The position numbers and the translations under genes are program-made. The notes beneath the pieces were generated by a model. That model was given only the letters and a program-made list of their open reading frames with translations, ran no database searches and had not been told where the DNA came from. From positions 1 to 64,000 of the forward strand of contig NZ_NFJK01000009.1 in the NCBI RefSeq assembly GCF_002159845.1: a stretch of 64,000 nucleotides of DNA. Reading direction: 5' to 3'. The stretch's first letter is position 1, and every line of letters starts with the position of its first letter. Positions 5,984 through 13,647 of this stretch are shown piece by piece. This DNA comes from Anaeromassilibacillus sp. An250 (GTDB lineage Bacteria; Bacillota; Clostridia; Oscillospirales; Acutalibacteraceae).

Positions 5984-6589
5984 TTAAGCCCGCGCCGCGT
6001 TGATAATCCACCGGGCCGCCTGATACAGTGCCCGCGCCTGCACGTCAAGCCAGGTTTCCCGGCTGTTCGGCTGGAGGTCTCCGCCGCGCTTGCGCTTGAG
6101 TTCTGACGGGGTGCAAAGGCGCTCCGCAATTTGGCAATCATAGCAGAGGGAGCAGCCGCCCCAGGAATATTGTGCCCAGTCCGCCGCGCCGTTTAGCAAG
6201 GCTTTTTTCAGCAATGCGGGGCTTTCCAGGTCTTCCGGGTCAATATATTCTCCGCCAATGCCCTCTTCCAGGCTTTCCAGGAGTTCCAGGGCGTAAACCT
6301 TTACGCCGCGCTCCCACGCACTGCGGGTGGGCTTGTTCTCGATGGTCTCACGGATTTTCTCGACGGAATCCCCTTTTTCGGCCTCTGCGCCGTCGGCAGG
6401 TTTCCAGCCGTCCGGCACACGGTCAACAGGCATTCCGGGCTTAATCATTCCGTTGTGCTCACTCACGCCGTACAGCGTCGCGGTGGGTTCGTTCTCCTCG
6501 AAGTAGGCGCGGGCCGTTTCTGCGCTGGGTGCGTCAATCAATCGGCACTGGCAAACGGTGTTCTTTTCAAAACTGATTTGGTACAACAT
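5984..6589 (-). CDS. Accessory hypothetical protein, Cys-containing
   Basis: A 201-residue protein. I use the ATG at 6589 because AAGGAGG sits directly before it; ATG 6610 would add seven residues and overlaps the small ORF upstream. The N-terminus (M-L-Y-Q-I-S-F-E-K-N) leads into an acidic middle. Near residue 155 it has S-C-S-L-C-Y-D-C-Q-I-A-E-R-L-C-like spacing (W-G-G-C-S-L-C-Y-D-C), probably a metal site. Unknown function; widespread in accessory segments of gut Clostridia phages. Confidence 0.65.
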   Translation of the reverse strand: MLYQISFEKNTVCQCRLIDAPSAETARAYFEENEPTATLYGVSEHNGMIKPGMPVDRVPDGWKPADGAEAEKGDSVEKIRETIENKPTRSAWERGVKVYALELLESLEEGIGGEYIDPEDLESPALLKKALLNGAADWAQYSWGGCSLCYDCQIAERLCTPSELKRKRGGDLQPNSRETWLDVQARALYQAARWIINAARA

Positions 6590-6606
6590 TTCTTTTTTCC
6601 TCCTTG

Positions 6607-6711
6607 TCATGGAGGGCCCGCCCGTGATACAATGGGGGCGGCCCTGGTTTGGTGGTATGGATCGGGGTTTCTCTTCGCCCTGGTCACTATTGCGAGAAGT
6701 GGCCGGGGCAT
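6607..6711 (-). CDS. Possible 34-residue ORF
   Basis: ATG 6711 to TGA 6607, basic and proline-rich (M-P-R-P-L-L-A-I-V-T-R-A-K-R-N-P-D-P). It fills the gap between two neighbouring genes and its stop overlaps an ATG of the next (ATGA). I have a sense of having seen similar short ORFs in related elements, but the call is weak. Confidence 0.3.
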   Translation of the reverse strand: MPRPLLAIVTRAKRNPDPYHQTRAAPIVSRAGPP

Positions 6712-6748
6712 TTGCTTTGCCCTCGTAACCTCCGGGGCGGGTCTTTTG

Positions 6749-7090
6749 TTAACCTTCCAGGACGGCCCTTACAAGCCCGTTGAAATCAGAGATGGTGAGC
6801 ACATCCAGCCCCAGCGTATTGCTGTAGTTGATGTATTCGGGGTAGTTCACCGTCCAGCCGAACAGGACGCTAGCCCGGTGGGAGAAGCCCCGGAGCTGGT
6901 CGGCATTGTCAAACTGCTGGCCCAGCTTCTTTGCCTCCGCTACGCTGCACCCGAACCAGCCATAGCTGCTCTTGATCTCGTCCAGGATGGCGGCCAGTGT
7001 ACCGGCCTGGGTATTCTCCCAAAAGCCAAAGCTATCTTTGCTGGCTGCTTTCATGATGCGCTTTTCAGTGGTGGCGGTGATGTACTTCAT
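6749..7090 (-). CDS. Accessory hypothetical protein
   Basis: A 113-residue protein from ATG 7090, preceded by GGGAGGCAACAGAA on the minus strand; the open frame runs back to 7255 but the extra part has no start signal. It contains I-T-A-T-T-E-K-R-I-M-K-A-A and a conserved-looking F-W-E-N-T-Q-A-G-T-L-A-A-I-L-D. First gene of the leftward string 7090 to 5682, behind its own promoter. Family recurrent in phages and conjugative elements of gut Clostridia; function unknown. Confidence 0.65.
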   Translation of the reverse strand: MKYITATTEKRIMKAASKDSFGFWENTQAGTLAAILDEIKSSYGWFGCSVAEAKKLGQQFDNADQLRGFSHRASVLFGWTVNYPEYINYSNTLGLDVLTISDFNGLVRAVLEG

Positions 7091-7163
7091 TTCTGTTGCC
7101 TCCCGGCCTGTGGCCTGTCGTGTGCCGCCCTGTGTGGGTGGCCTTGTCTCTTGCTGTGAGTAT

Positions 7164-7192
7164 AAGATACCACACTTGCATTTACTTGTCAA
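7164..7192 (-). promoter_or_regulatory. Promoter of the minus-strand accessory string
   Basis: On the minus strand: TTGACA (7192-7187), 17-base spacer, TATCTT (7169-7164). The CTATTGACAA around the -35 is also seen in the shared promoter copies, but the spacer differs. Confidence 0.6.
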
Positions 7193-7352
7193 TAGGTAAA
7201 TACAAAATAATTTCAAGATTTTTTGCAAGTTACGAGACGCGGCATGTCCAGGCACCGGGAGGGCGGAGGCCGGGACGGGTACACCGGCGGGGGATATTCG
7301 CCGGAATAAGGTATGTAGGTCAGTCCCGCCAGCACCGAAAATAGAAAAAAGG

Positions 7353-7410
7353 CTTGTTGCAAAAACCTATTGACATTTACAAAAACAAATGATACAATAA
7401 GTGCAACAAG
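7353..7410 (+). promoter_or_regulatory. Recombinase promoter framed by an inverted repeat
   Basis: TTGACA (7370-7375), 17 bases, TACAAT (7393-7398). Flanking it, CTTGTTGC (7353-7360) and GCAACAAG (7403-7410) are perfect inverted repeats. The arrangement suits an operator, or a recombinase binding site, covering the promoter. Confidence 0.7.
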
Positions 7411-7425
7411 CGAGGGGTGAAAGAT

Positions 7426-8187
7426 ATGATGGAGTTCAAAAATGCCATTGGGTATATTCGGGTAAGCACGGAGGCTCAGGCGGCGGATGATAAATATGGC
7501 ATTGAGGCGCAGAAGGAAAAGATATTGGCCTATGCGAATGACAATGGGTATAACGTTGTTAAGTGGTTTTGCGATGAAGAAAGCGGAACGAGTGACGAGA
7601 GGCCGGAGCTAAACAAAATACTGTATGACGAGGACATTTCTAATCCTCCGTTTGAGGCCGTGATTGCGTTCAAGAGTGACCGGGTGGCGAGAGACACCAA
7701 ACTGTATTTCTACTATCTGTATGTCCTTGAAAAGCGTAACATTAAGTTGCTGAGTACGCAAGAGGTATTCCCAGAAGGAGATTTTGCAAATATCTACCGT
7801 GCATTGATGTTGTTTGTGGCAGAGCAGGAACGAAAGAATATTGCGCTCCGAACGGGGAACGGCAGGAAGATTAAGGCGGCTGCTGGCGGATATAGTGGTG
7901 GTCGTACTGCCTATGGGTACAAGGTTGACAATGGGCGGCTTGTTATCAACGAAGAGGAGCGGCCCATTGTGGAGTTTGTGTTTGCGGAACATAAGAAGGG
8001 AACCCCTATGCTGACGATTGCAGATAAGCTGAATGACCTTGGCTATCGGACGCGAAAAGGAACGAAGTTTCAGAACACAAGTGTCCGCAGCATTATAAAG
8101 AATGAGCCGCTTTACCGGGGAATGTATAAGTACGGAGACATGAATTGGGTAAAGGGCGTACACGAGCCTATTTTGAAGGACTCCTAA
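7426..8187 (+). CDS. Short serine recombinase
   Basis: A 253-residue protein from ATG 7426 (ATG 7429 equally possible), with GAGGGGTG upstream. The N-terminal resolvase domain has Y-I-R-V-S-T-E with catalytic Ser14, then F-K-S-D-R-V-A-R-D near residue 85. Residues about 155-245 match the start of the Recombinase domain (G-G-R-T-A-Y-G-Y, then Y-R-G-M-Y-K-Y-G). It stops where large serine recombinases (usually 450 or more residues) continue into zinc-ribbon and coiled-coil parts. It lies between small and large terminase rather than at a phage end, so it may act on local DNA rather than being the integrase. Own promoter. Confidence 0.85.
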   Translation: MMEFKNAIGYIRVSTEAQAADDKYGIEAQKEKILAYANDNGYNVVKWFCDEESGTSDERPELNKILYDEDISNPPFEAVIAFKSDRVARDTKLYFYYLYVLEKRNIKLLSTQEVFPEGDFANIYRALMLFVAEQERKNIALRTGNGRKIKAAAGGYSGGRTAYGYKVDNGRLVINEEERPIVEFVFAEHKKGTPMLTIADKLNDLGYRTRKGTKFQNTSVRSIIKNEPLYRGMYKYGDMNWVKGVHEPILKDS

Positions 8188-8219
8188 AATCGCAGAAAAA
8201 CAAAAAAGGAAGTGATACT

Positions 8220-8543
8220 GTGAGCAAAGATTTCACTGTAATTTATAAGATTCTGAGGACATTGCAGAAGTGGAGGGGCAGGGAAAGTTTTGAAGTTGAA
8301 CTGATCTCCGCAAAGGCGATGAAGATGGAATATGAGGACTGGGAACAGCTGATGATCGAATTGCAGGAAGATGGGTATATTAAAGGGCTTGTATACTCGC
8401 AGGGTCTGACAGATATGTTTCCGCACATTGCAGAGCCGATAAGACCTCGCATTACGATGAAAGGAATTGACTTCCTGAATGAAAACGAATGGATGAAGAA
8501 AGCAGCAAAGGCGTTGAAAAGTATAGGGGAATTCATACCGTAA
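8220..8543 (+). CDS. YjcQ-like phage protein, copy 1
   Basis: A 107-residue protein from GTG 8220 with AAAGGAAGTG upstream; the longer open frame overlaps the recombinase. It matches the YjcQ family: N-terminal Y-K-I-L-R-T-L-Q-K, a central E-D-G-Y-I-K-G-L, then I-T-M-K-G-I-D-F-L-N-E-N. Fold is a winged helix, so DNA or protein binding is likely. The next gene is a diverged second copy. Role in phages is unknown. Confidence 0.75.
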   Translation: MSKDFTVIYKILRTLQKWRGRESFEVELISAKAMKMEYEDWEQLMIELQEDGYIKGLVYSQGLTDMFPHIAEPIRPRITMKGIDFLNENEWMKKAAKALKSIGEFIP

Positions 8544-8558
8544 AAGGGGGGTGAACCG

Positions 8559-8879
8559 ATGAACAATTTCAAGGTGATATATCAGATTTTGAAGCGCCTG
8601 GAGACATATCTTGATTGCGAGGAATTTGATGTTGAGACGATAAGTCCGTTTCGGCTTGGCATTACCCGTGAGCGCTGGGAGCAGATTTTGATTATGATGC
8701 AGGACAACGGGTATATCAAGGGGCTAGTGGTGACGAAGAACTTGGGAGACATGAAGCGGCACATTTCAGAGCCGATCTGCCCGGAAATCACGATCAAGGG
8801 GCTGGAGTACTTGGAGGAAAACAAGTTCATGCGGAAAGCGGCTAATATGCTGAAAGGTGCAGTAGATGTTGTGAAGTAA
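8559..8879 (+). CDS. YjcQ-like phage protein, copy 2
   Basis: A 106-residue paralogue of the gene before it, ATG 8559 with AAAAGGGGGGTG upstream. It shares Y-Q-I-L-K-R-L-E, D-N-G-Y-I-K-G-L-V and I-T-I-K-G-L-E-Y-L-E-E-N at the same positions as copy 1. The pair is separated by 15 bases and most likely arose by tandem duplication followed by divergence. Winged-helix fold expected from the family. Confidence 0.8.
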   Translation: MNNFKVIYQILKRLETYLDCEEFDVETISPFRLGITRERWEQILIMMQDNGYIKGLVVTKNLGDMKRHISEPICPEITIKGLEYLEENKFMRKAANMLKGAVDVVK

Positions 8880-8945
8880 AAAATCGCCGCGCGAAACAAA
8901 AAGAGTTATAAATTGAATACCGCACCCCGCCACAGGACGGGCGTA

Positions 8946-9021
8946 GACAGTGCCAAGTGCCTCTCCATTTGGAGCTGACAGTGCCAAGTGCCTTTTATCT
9001 TTTACGGGATAGGAGGCACTT
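8946..9021 (+). promoter_or_regulatory. Leader module 1 (upstream of terL): GTGCCAAGTGCC repeats and hairpin
   Basis: GACAGTGCCAAGTGCC occurs at 8946-8961 and again at 8977-8992, 31 bases apart (about three helical turns). The end of the second copy, AAGTGCC (8986-8992), pairs with GGCACTT (9015-9021), which overlaps the terL ribosome site AGGAGG (9011-9016) and is followed by ATTTTT. The hairpin could act as an attenuator or hide the ribosome site. Confidence 0.6.
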
Positions 9022-9027
9022 ATTTTT

Positions 9028-10650
9028 ATGGAAATACACAAGTTGGTAGACAAAGCGTTCAAGCGTGATTTATCTGACCCGTCAGCACTGGATGATGCGT
9101 TCGACACGCTTAGATTGCTTGAACCTGAAAATTTTTCGTTGGCGCACGAGAAGAACAAAGAAGTCCGCCGCCTGTCAGCCAAATATGCTGCGGAGCGGAC
9201 GGACATGAAGATGTTTGAATTGAATAAGAGGGCGCTGCTGTTTGATGCGCCGTATGATTTTGACGCGGCGATTCGATACGCTGAATGGGACAGGGAACCA
9301 AAAAAGAAGTTCTATATGCCGCGCAGAAAGCAATTGCTACCTGTTGTTCAGGCCATGCAACGGCTCTCTGAAAGAAAAATCCGCATTCTTGGTGTGATGG
9401 CGCCCCCGGGTGTCGGAAAGACCACAATCGAATTGATGTTCATGGTGATGGAGGGGCTAAAGAACCCAGATCTTAGTATTCTGATGGGATCACACTCAAA
9501 CTCGTTTCTGCGTGGGGCATACGAAGAAGTGGGCCGGATGCTCGATCCGAAGGGAGAATATCTCTGGAAGGACATCTTTCCTGCCGTTCAGGTGGTAAAG
9601 ACCAATGCCCAGGACATGAGGATTGACCTGGGGAAGCGCAAGCGATTTGAAACGTTTGAATTTTCGTCCATTGGCTCTGGCAACGCCGGTAAAGTCCGTG
9701 CCTCTAACCTTTTGGTCGCGGATGACCTTGTGCCCGACATTGAGTCCGCGATGAGCAAGGAGCGCATGGACAAGCTCTGGCAGCAGTATTATACAGACCT
9801 CATGCAGCGTATGATTGGCGATTGCGTCCAACTCCTTGTTCAAACCCCTTGGACGCTGCACGACCCGATTGACCGGCTTGAGTTGACCCATACTGATGAC
9901 CCGCAAGCAGAGTTTATTCATCTCCCCGCGCTGGATGAAAACGACGAGAGTAATTTTGACTATCCATATGGGCTTGGATTTACAACGGAGTTTTATCGCA
10001 ATCAGCGCGACATTATGGACGATGCAAGTTGGCGGGCGCTATATATGACACAGCCGATTGAGCGTGAAGGCCAACTATACAATGAAGACGAATTGCGGAG
10101 GTATTTTGAAATACCTGACAGAAAGCCGGACGCCATCCTGTTTGTCTGCGACACAAAGGACAAGGGAACCGATTACTGCGTGATGCCGATTTGCTACCAG
10201 TATGGAAATGACTTCTATTGCGAAGATGTTGTGTGCGACAATTCAAACCCAGAAATCGTGGAAGCTAGGTTGGTGTCGAAGCTGCTTCAGCACAAGGCGC
10301 AGATGGGCCAGTTCGAGAGCAACAGCGCTGGCGGTAAAGTTGCGGAAAAGGTACAAAAAGAAGTTAAAGAAGCTGGTGGTATTGCAAAGATTACAACGAA
10401 ATATACAACAAGTAATAAAGAGACGCGCATTATAGTAAACTCACCGTGGCTTAAAGAACACGTTCTGTTTAAAGATAATTCCGTCATTAAGAAAGACAAG
10501 GAATATCGGCGTATGCTTAATTTCCTCTGTGGATATACGATGGCTGGAAAAAATAAGCACGACGACGTTCCAGATGCGTGGAGTTTGTTTGCGGAATATG
10601 TTCAACAACTCGAAGGAAATAAGATCGAAGTTTTCCACAGGCCTTATTAA
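9028..10650 (+). CDS. terL: Terminase large subunit
   Basis: A 540-residue packaging motor and nuclease. The ATPase domain has Walker A A-P-P-G-V-G-K-T (residues 125-132) and Walker B L-L-V-A-D-D (228-233). The C-terminal RNase H-like nuclease has F-V-C-D-T-K-D-K-G (372-380) and a late acidic H-D-D-V-P-D-A-W. Length fits the family. It pumps DNA through the portal encoded at 11022. It starts at ATG 9028, behind leader module 1. The separation from the presumed small subunit by recombinase and accessory genes is unusual. Confidence 0.93.
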   Translation: MEIHKLVDKAFKRDLSDPSALDDAFDTLRLLEPENFSLAHEKNKEVRRLSAKYAAERTDMKMFELNKRALLFDAPYDFDAAIRYAEWDREPKKKFYMPRRKQLLPVVQAMQRLSERKIRILGVMAPPGVGKTTIELMFMVMEGLKNPDLSILMGSHSNSFLRGAYEEVGRMLDPKGEYLWKDIFPAVQVVKTNAQDMRIDLGKRKRFETFEFSSIGSGNAGKVRASNLLVADDLVPDIESAMSKERMDKLWQQYYTDLMQRMIGDCVQLLVQTPWTLHDPIDRLELTHTDDPQAEFIHLPALDENDESNFDYPYGLGFTTEFYRNQRDIMDDASWRALYMTQPIEREGQLYNEDELRRYFEIPDRKPDAILFVCDTKDKGTDYCVMPICYQYGNDFYCEDVVCDNSNPEIVEARLVSKLLQHKAQMGQFESNSAGGKVAEKVQKEVKEAGGIAKITTKYTTSNKETRIIVNSPWLKEHVLFKDNSVIKKDKEYRRMLNFLCGYTMAGKNKHDDVPDAWSLFAEYVQQLEGNKIEVFHRPY

Positions 10651-10677
10651 TCTGACCTATATATGCGCATACATGTA

Positions 10678-10706
10678 TTGAATATCCATATATATTGTGT
10701 TAAAAT
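10678..10706 (+). promoter_or_regulatory. Putative promoter before the zinc-ribbon gene and portal
   Basis: TTGAAT (10678-10683), 17-base spacer, TAAAAT (10701-10706), 37 bases upstream of the small zinc-ribbon gene. AT-rich surroundings raise the chance of a false match. Confidence 0.4.
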
Positions 10707-10742
10707 TAACTCAAAACAGTATATGGGGGAGTGGGTAAAAGC

Positions 10743-10901
10743 TTGAAGTTAGAAATTTTCTGCCCCATTTGTGCTGAGGCAGGGATAAGAAGAAAGCTAC
10801 TGGAAGTTGATTCGGAAGCATCCGGAACTATATACCCATATTGCAAGGGATGCAAAAAAAACATTGCAATTAATTTGCGGAGAAAAGAAAAGCCCCGATA
10901 A
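10743..10901 (+). CDS. Small zinc-ribbon protein (Com-like)
   Basis: A 52-residue protein from TTG 10743, with GGGGGAGTGGG upstream. Two CxxC pairs, F-C-P-I-C near the start and Y-C-K-G-C near residue 34, form a zinc ribbon, followed by a basic tail (N-L-R-R-K-E-K-P-R). This resembles the Com zinc-finger regulators of phage Mu type, which act on mRNA. It lies directly before leader module 2, so RNA binding there is an attractive but unproved idea. Confidence 0.6.
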   Translation: MKLEIFCPICAEAGIRRKLLEVDSEASGTIYPYCKGCKKNIAINLRRKEKPR

Positions 10902-10908
10902 AATATTT

Positions 10909-10960
10909 AGTGCCAAGTGCCAGATGTGCCAAGTGCACAACCTAAGAGTGCCAAGTGCCA
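10909..10960 (+). promoter_or_regulatory. Leader module 2 (upstream of portal): three GTGCCAAGTGC repeats
   Basis: Copies start at 10910, 10926 and 10948 (the second ends in A instead of C). The last copy runs straight into the left arm of the terminator hairpin at 10953. Same motif as at 8946-8992 and 18252-18279. Confidence 0.65.
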
Positions 10961-10999
10961 ATAAATCGCTGAGTTTCTAGCGATTTATTGGCACTTTTT
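10953..10999 (+). terminator. Strong Rho-independent terminator or attenuator before portal
   Basis: An 18-bp perfect stem, AAGTGCCAATAAATCGCT (10953-10970) with its complement at 10979-10996, loop GAGTTTCT, then a T run ending at 10999. It ends 22 bases before the portal start, so transcripts reaching portal from terL must pass through it. That implies antitermination, or a promoter that I have not found. Confidence 0.85.
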
Positions 11000-11021
11000 G
11001 TTTTGCTCTGGAGGTGAATTG

Positions 11022-12497
11022 TTGACAGAATATGAAAATGTAATATCCTGTTGGCCTGACGATGGGCTACATGGAAGACATGTGGCGTATACGAACCAAA
11101 AAGAGATCACCCCAGAAAATGTGTCCGATGTGATCGGAAAAGCAATGCCCACACACTTTAGGAACAAGGCAGAAATCCAGTATCTATACGATTGTTTTCG
11201 GGGGAAGCAGGATATTCGCCTGAAAGAGAAGGTTGTCCGCCCAGAAATCAACAACAAGGTCATGGTAAACCGTGCAAATGAGATCGTAACCTTCAAGACA
11301 GCCTATCTGCTAGGGGAGCCCCTCCAATATGTGTCCAATGGTGGAAATGATTCTGTTTCCGAAAAGGTAAACACACTGAATGAATTCATGCGTGCCGAAA
11401 GCAAGGACACGAAGGACAAGGAAATCGCTGACTGGATGCACATTTGCGGCGTAGGTGTTCGTATGGTGGTTCCTGACGAGGAAGGCGAGGAGGACGGTTC
11501 TCCTGTTTGCATCTACACGCTGGATCCAAGAGATGCTTTTGTTATCTATTACAGCGGCGTGGGACACAAGCCACTTGCTGGTGTGCTGCGGCAGTGGGAC
11601 GAGGAAGGCAAGCCCTATCAGTGCGTGTACACCCGTGAATGGTACTTCGAGATTGCTGGCGGAGAAATAAAGAAGCAGGAAGCTAGAACAATTCCCTATA
11701 TCCCTATTATCGAGTACCCAAACAACGATGCCCGCATGGGAGCTTTCGAGGTTGTTCTTCCCCTGCTAAACGCTATCAACACCGTGGAGAGCAATCGCGT
11801 TGACAGCATTCAGGATTTTGTCAATGCGTTTGATGTGTTCCAGAACTGCGAAATTGATAAAAATGCGTATAAATCGCTTTCTTCTGGAGGAATGGCAGTA
11901 GAAATCAAAGGTCAGCCAGGCATGGAGGCGAAGGTTTATCGTATTGCCTCAGAACTGAACCAGACCAATACACAGACACTTGTGGATGACCTGTACGACA
12001 CCGCCCTGACCATTTGTGGTATGCCGAACCGAAACGGCGGTAGTTCTACCAGCGATACCGGGACGGCGGTTATCTACCGTGACGGCTTTGCGGAGGCAGA
12101 GAGTCGGGCGAAGGACACAGAAAAAACCTTCATTCGATCTGAACGGGAGTTCCTTCGGATTGTGCTCTACATCTGCCGGAATACCGCCGACCTGAATTTG
12201 CAGTTATCTGACATCAAGCCGGAGTTCACCAGAAAGAACCTGTCTAATATTCAGTCTAAGGTGCAGGTACTTTGTGAGCTGCTAAACAACAGCAAGGTAC
12301 ACCCCAAGGATGCTTACGACGTGTCCGGCGTGTTTGCCGACGCTGAGGGCGCTTACCGGCGCGGAATGGAATGGGAAAAAGAACAGCAGGAAGTGTTAAA
12401 CCGAACGTTGAGGGATGAACTGGCGGCGGAGAGAGAAAGCCGGAATACAGAAGGCGGGGGCGAAAATGAGCAAGGAAACAATCCAGACGTGGAATGA
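11022..12497 (+). CDS. Portal protein, SPP1 gp6-like
   Basis: A 491-residue portal. I place the start at TTG 11022, six bases past GGAGGTG; there is no ATG in frame nearby. Typical features are N-R-A-N-E-I-V-T-F-K-T-A-Y-L-L-G near residue 85, the long helical middle with T-V-E-S-N-R-V-D-S, and an acidic low-complexity C-terminus (E-G-G-G-E-N-E-Q). Twelve copies form the ring through which DNA is pumped. It overlaps the next gene by 32 bases. Confidence 0.9.
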   Translation: MTEYENVISCWPDDGLHGRHVAYTNQKEITPENVSDVIGKAMPTHFRNKAEIQYLYDCFRGKQDIRLKEKVVRPEINNKVMVNRANEIVTFKTAYLLGEPLQYVSNGGNDSVSEKVNTLNEFMRAESKDTKDKEIADWMHICGVGVRMVVPDEEGEEDGSPVCIYTLDPRDAFVIYYSGVGHKPLAGVLRQWDEEGKPYQCVYTREWYFEIAGGEIKKQEARTIPYIPIIEYPNNDARMGAFEVVLPLLNAINTVESNRVDSIQDFVNAFDVFQNCEIDKNAYKSLSSGGMAVEIKGQPGMEAKVYRIASELNQTNTQTLVDDLYDTALTICGMPNRNGGSSTSDTGTAVIYRDGFAEAESRAKDTEKTFIRSEREFLRIVLYICRNTADLNLQLSDIKPEFTRKNLSNIQSKVQVLCELLNNSKVHPKDAYDVSGVFADAEGAYRRGMEWEKEQQEVLNRTLRDELAAERESRNTEGGGENEQGNNPDVE

Positions 12498-12699
12498 ATT
12501 TTTTGACGCAGTAAGAACCGCACTTTCTGAGCTTACGGAAAACATAAATAAATTTATTGAAAGCCTAAATGAGTTTTTTGACTCAGATAGAAAGCGGGAA
12601 AAAGAGCGTAGGACATGGGTAAGAAACTACAAAGCAAAGCACTATGTTCTCTTTCAAGATAAAAGAGCAAAAGTGCACAGATGCAGAAATTCTTGCTAA
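12466..12699 (+). CDS. Small phage hypothetical protein in head operon
   Basis: A 77-residue protein from ATG 12466, inside the end of the portal gene, with AAGGCGGGGGCG upstream. N-terminal amphipathic helix (W-N-E-F-F-D-A-V-R-T-A-L) and a very basic C-terminus (R-K-R-E-K-E-R-R, then R-A-K-V-H-R-C-R). Possibly nucleic-acid binding. Small accessory ORFs between portal and minor head protein are common and of unknown use. Confidence 0.55.
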   Translation: MSKETIQTWNEFFDAVRTALSELTENINKFIESLNEFFDSDRKREKERRTWVRNYKAKHYVLFQDKRAKVHRCRNSC

Positions 12700-12712
12700 T
12701 GGTTGATTGCTT

Positions 12713-13324
12713 ATGCCAAAAAATTTTTACGAAACCACAGACAAAGCGATTGAACTTCTGAACCGCAGAGCGACGAAACGGTTTGAAGATGCCAAGGACA
12801 AGGCGGCAAAAGACGGATTTGATGAACTGTCGGTGCTGTCCGTCGCTCGTGAGCTATATGACCAACTGGAAGCGGATAATCGCCAAGTGTACTTGGAGTT
12901 GGCGCAAGAGCGGTATCAGGAGGCCGAACCGCACGGAGAAGAACCGCCTGACTTAGCGTGGTTGTTGGCGTTGCTGGCTGCTTACAACGCTGTTACGAAA
13001 TACCAGTACACAAATGAGGTGGAACGAAAAAGGCAGTACACCGCTGAGGGTATCAATTCCAGCACCGCAAAGGTGACGGAGTTTCGGCGTGGCCTACATT
13101 ACTGGGCTGGTTTGACAGCGGATTATGCAGATATTGTGACCGATGAATCCACACTGAAATCCTATCGTGATGCCGGTGTGCGCCGTGTGCGCTGGGTGAC
13201 GGTGGGCGATGAAAAGGTGTGTGAAACCTGCCGAGAGCGGAATGGGAAGGTGTACTCCATCAATGCGATTCCGCCGAAACCGCATAGACGGTGTAGGTGC
13301 ATATTTCAACCGATTATGAAATAA
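12713..13324 (+). CDS. Minor head protein, SPP1 gp7 / Mu F-like
   Basis: A 203-residue protein from ATG 12713. The C-terminal signature of the Mu F/SPP1 gp7 family is plain: W-V-T-V-G-D-E-K-V-C-E-T-C then P-P-K-P-H-R-R-C-R-C, with Cys and His as in other members. The family is part of the procapsid near the portal and is thought to help DNA entry or exit. Shorter than the longest members but complete. Position after portal and before scaffold is normal. Confidence 0.88.
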   Translation: MPKNFYETTDKAIELLNRRATKRFEDAKDKAAKDGFDELSVLSVARELYDQLEADNRQVYLELAQERYQEAEPHGEEPPDLAWLLALLAAYNAVTKYQYTNEVERKRQYTAEGINSSTAKVTEFRRGLHYWAGLTADYADIVTDESTLKSYRDAGVRRVRWVTVGDEKVCETCRERNGKVYSINAIPPKPHRRCRCIFQPIMK

Positions 13325-13337
13325 CGGAGGGAAAACA

Positions 13338-13592
13338 ATGGAACTGAAAGACACAATTTCTTTAATGACTAGCGAAGATTACAAAAACCGCTTCAAGGCG
13401 GAATACATTCAAAATGTTGTCAGATACAAGAAGTTAAAGTCTATGCTGGATAAGTGGGATAATGGAAAACTTGATTTTTCTCCTACTTGCCCAAGAAGCG
13501 CATACAACATTCAGGTAAAGGCTATGACAGATTATATTGCCGTTCTTGAGGCAAGAGCAGTAATGGAGGGAATTGAACTTCCTGAACTTTAA
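13338..13592 (+). CDS. Small conserved phage protein (crAss001_48-related type)
   Basis: An 84-residue protein, ATG 13338 with ACGGAGGGAAAAC upstream. The N-terminus M-E-L-K-D-T-I-S-L-M-T-S-E-D-Y-K-N-R-F-K leads into K-A-E-Y-I-Q. This matches a short helical protein found in many gut phages that is sometimes labelled crAss001_48-related; that name is from memory and moderately sure. Function unknown. The stop is followed at once by a repeat element (13593). Confidence 0.6.
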   Translation: MELKDTISLMTSEDYKNRFKAEYIQNVVRYKKLKSMLDKWDNGKLDFSPTCPRSAYNIQVKAMTDYIAVLEARAVMEGIELPEL

Positions 13593-13632
13593 GCGGCCCA
13601 GCCGTTTGAATATGGCCCCAGAGAAGGGGCGG
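13593..13632 (+). repeat. Repeat element copy 1 with two hairpins
   Basis: GCGGCCCAGCCG followed by TTTGAATAT (13593-13613), then GCCCC, loop AGAGAA, GGGGC. The partner at 14317-14355 has the same first part with one mismatch and the same AGAGAA loop on a different stem (CGTC/GACG). The two copies bracket the phosphatase gene. Confidence 0.65.
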
Positions 13633-13647
13633 TACAGCGGTGAGATC

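Noticed and set aside
6172-7199. Plus-strand open frames of up to 234 codons
   Set aside because: Shadows of the GC-rich minus-strand accessory genes, which have good start signals and overlapping stops.
7426-8187. Phage integrase of the large serine type
   Set aside because: Only 253 residues, without zinc ribbon or coiled coil, and located between terminase genes rather than at a phage end.
8946-8992. CRISPR array
   Set aside because: Only two to three short repeats per place, no uniform spacers and no cas genes; they are leader repeats.
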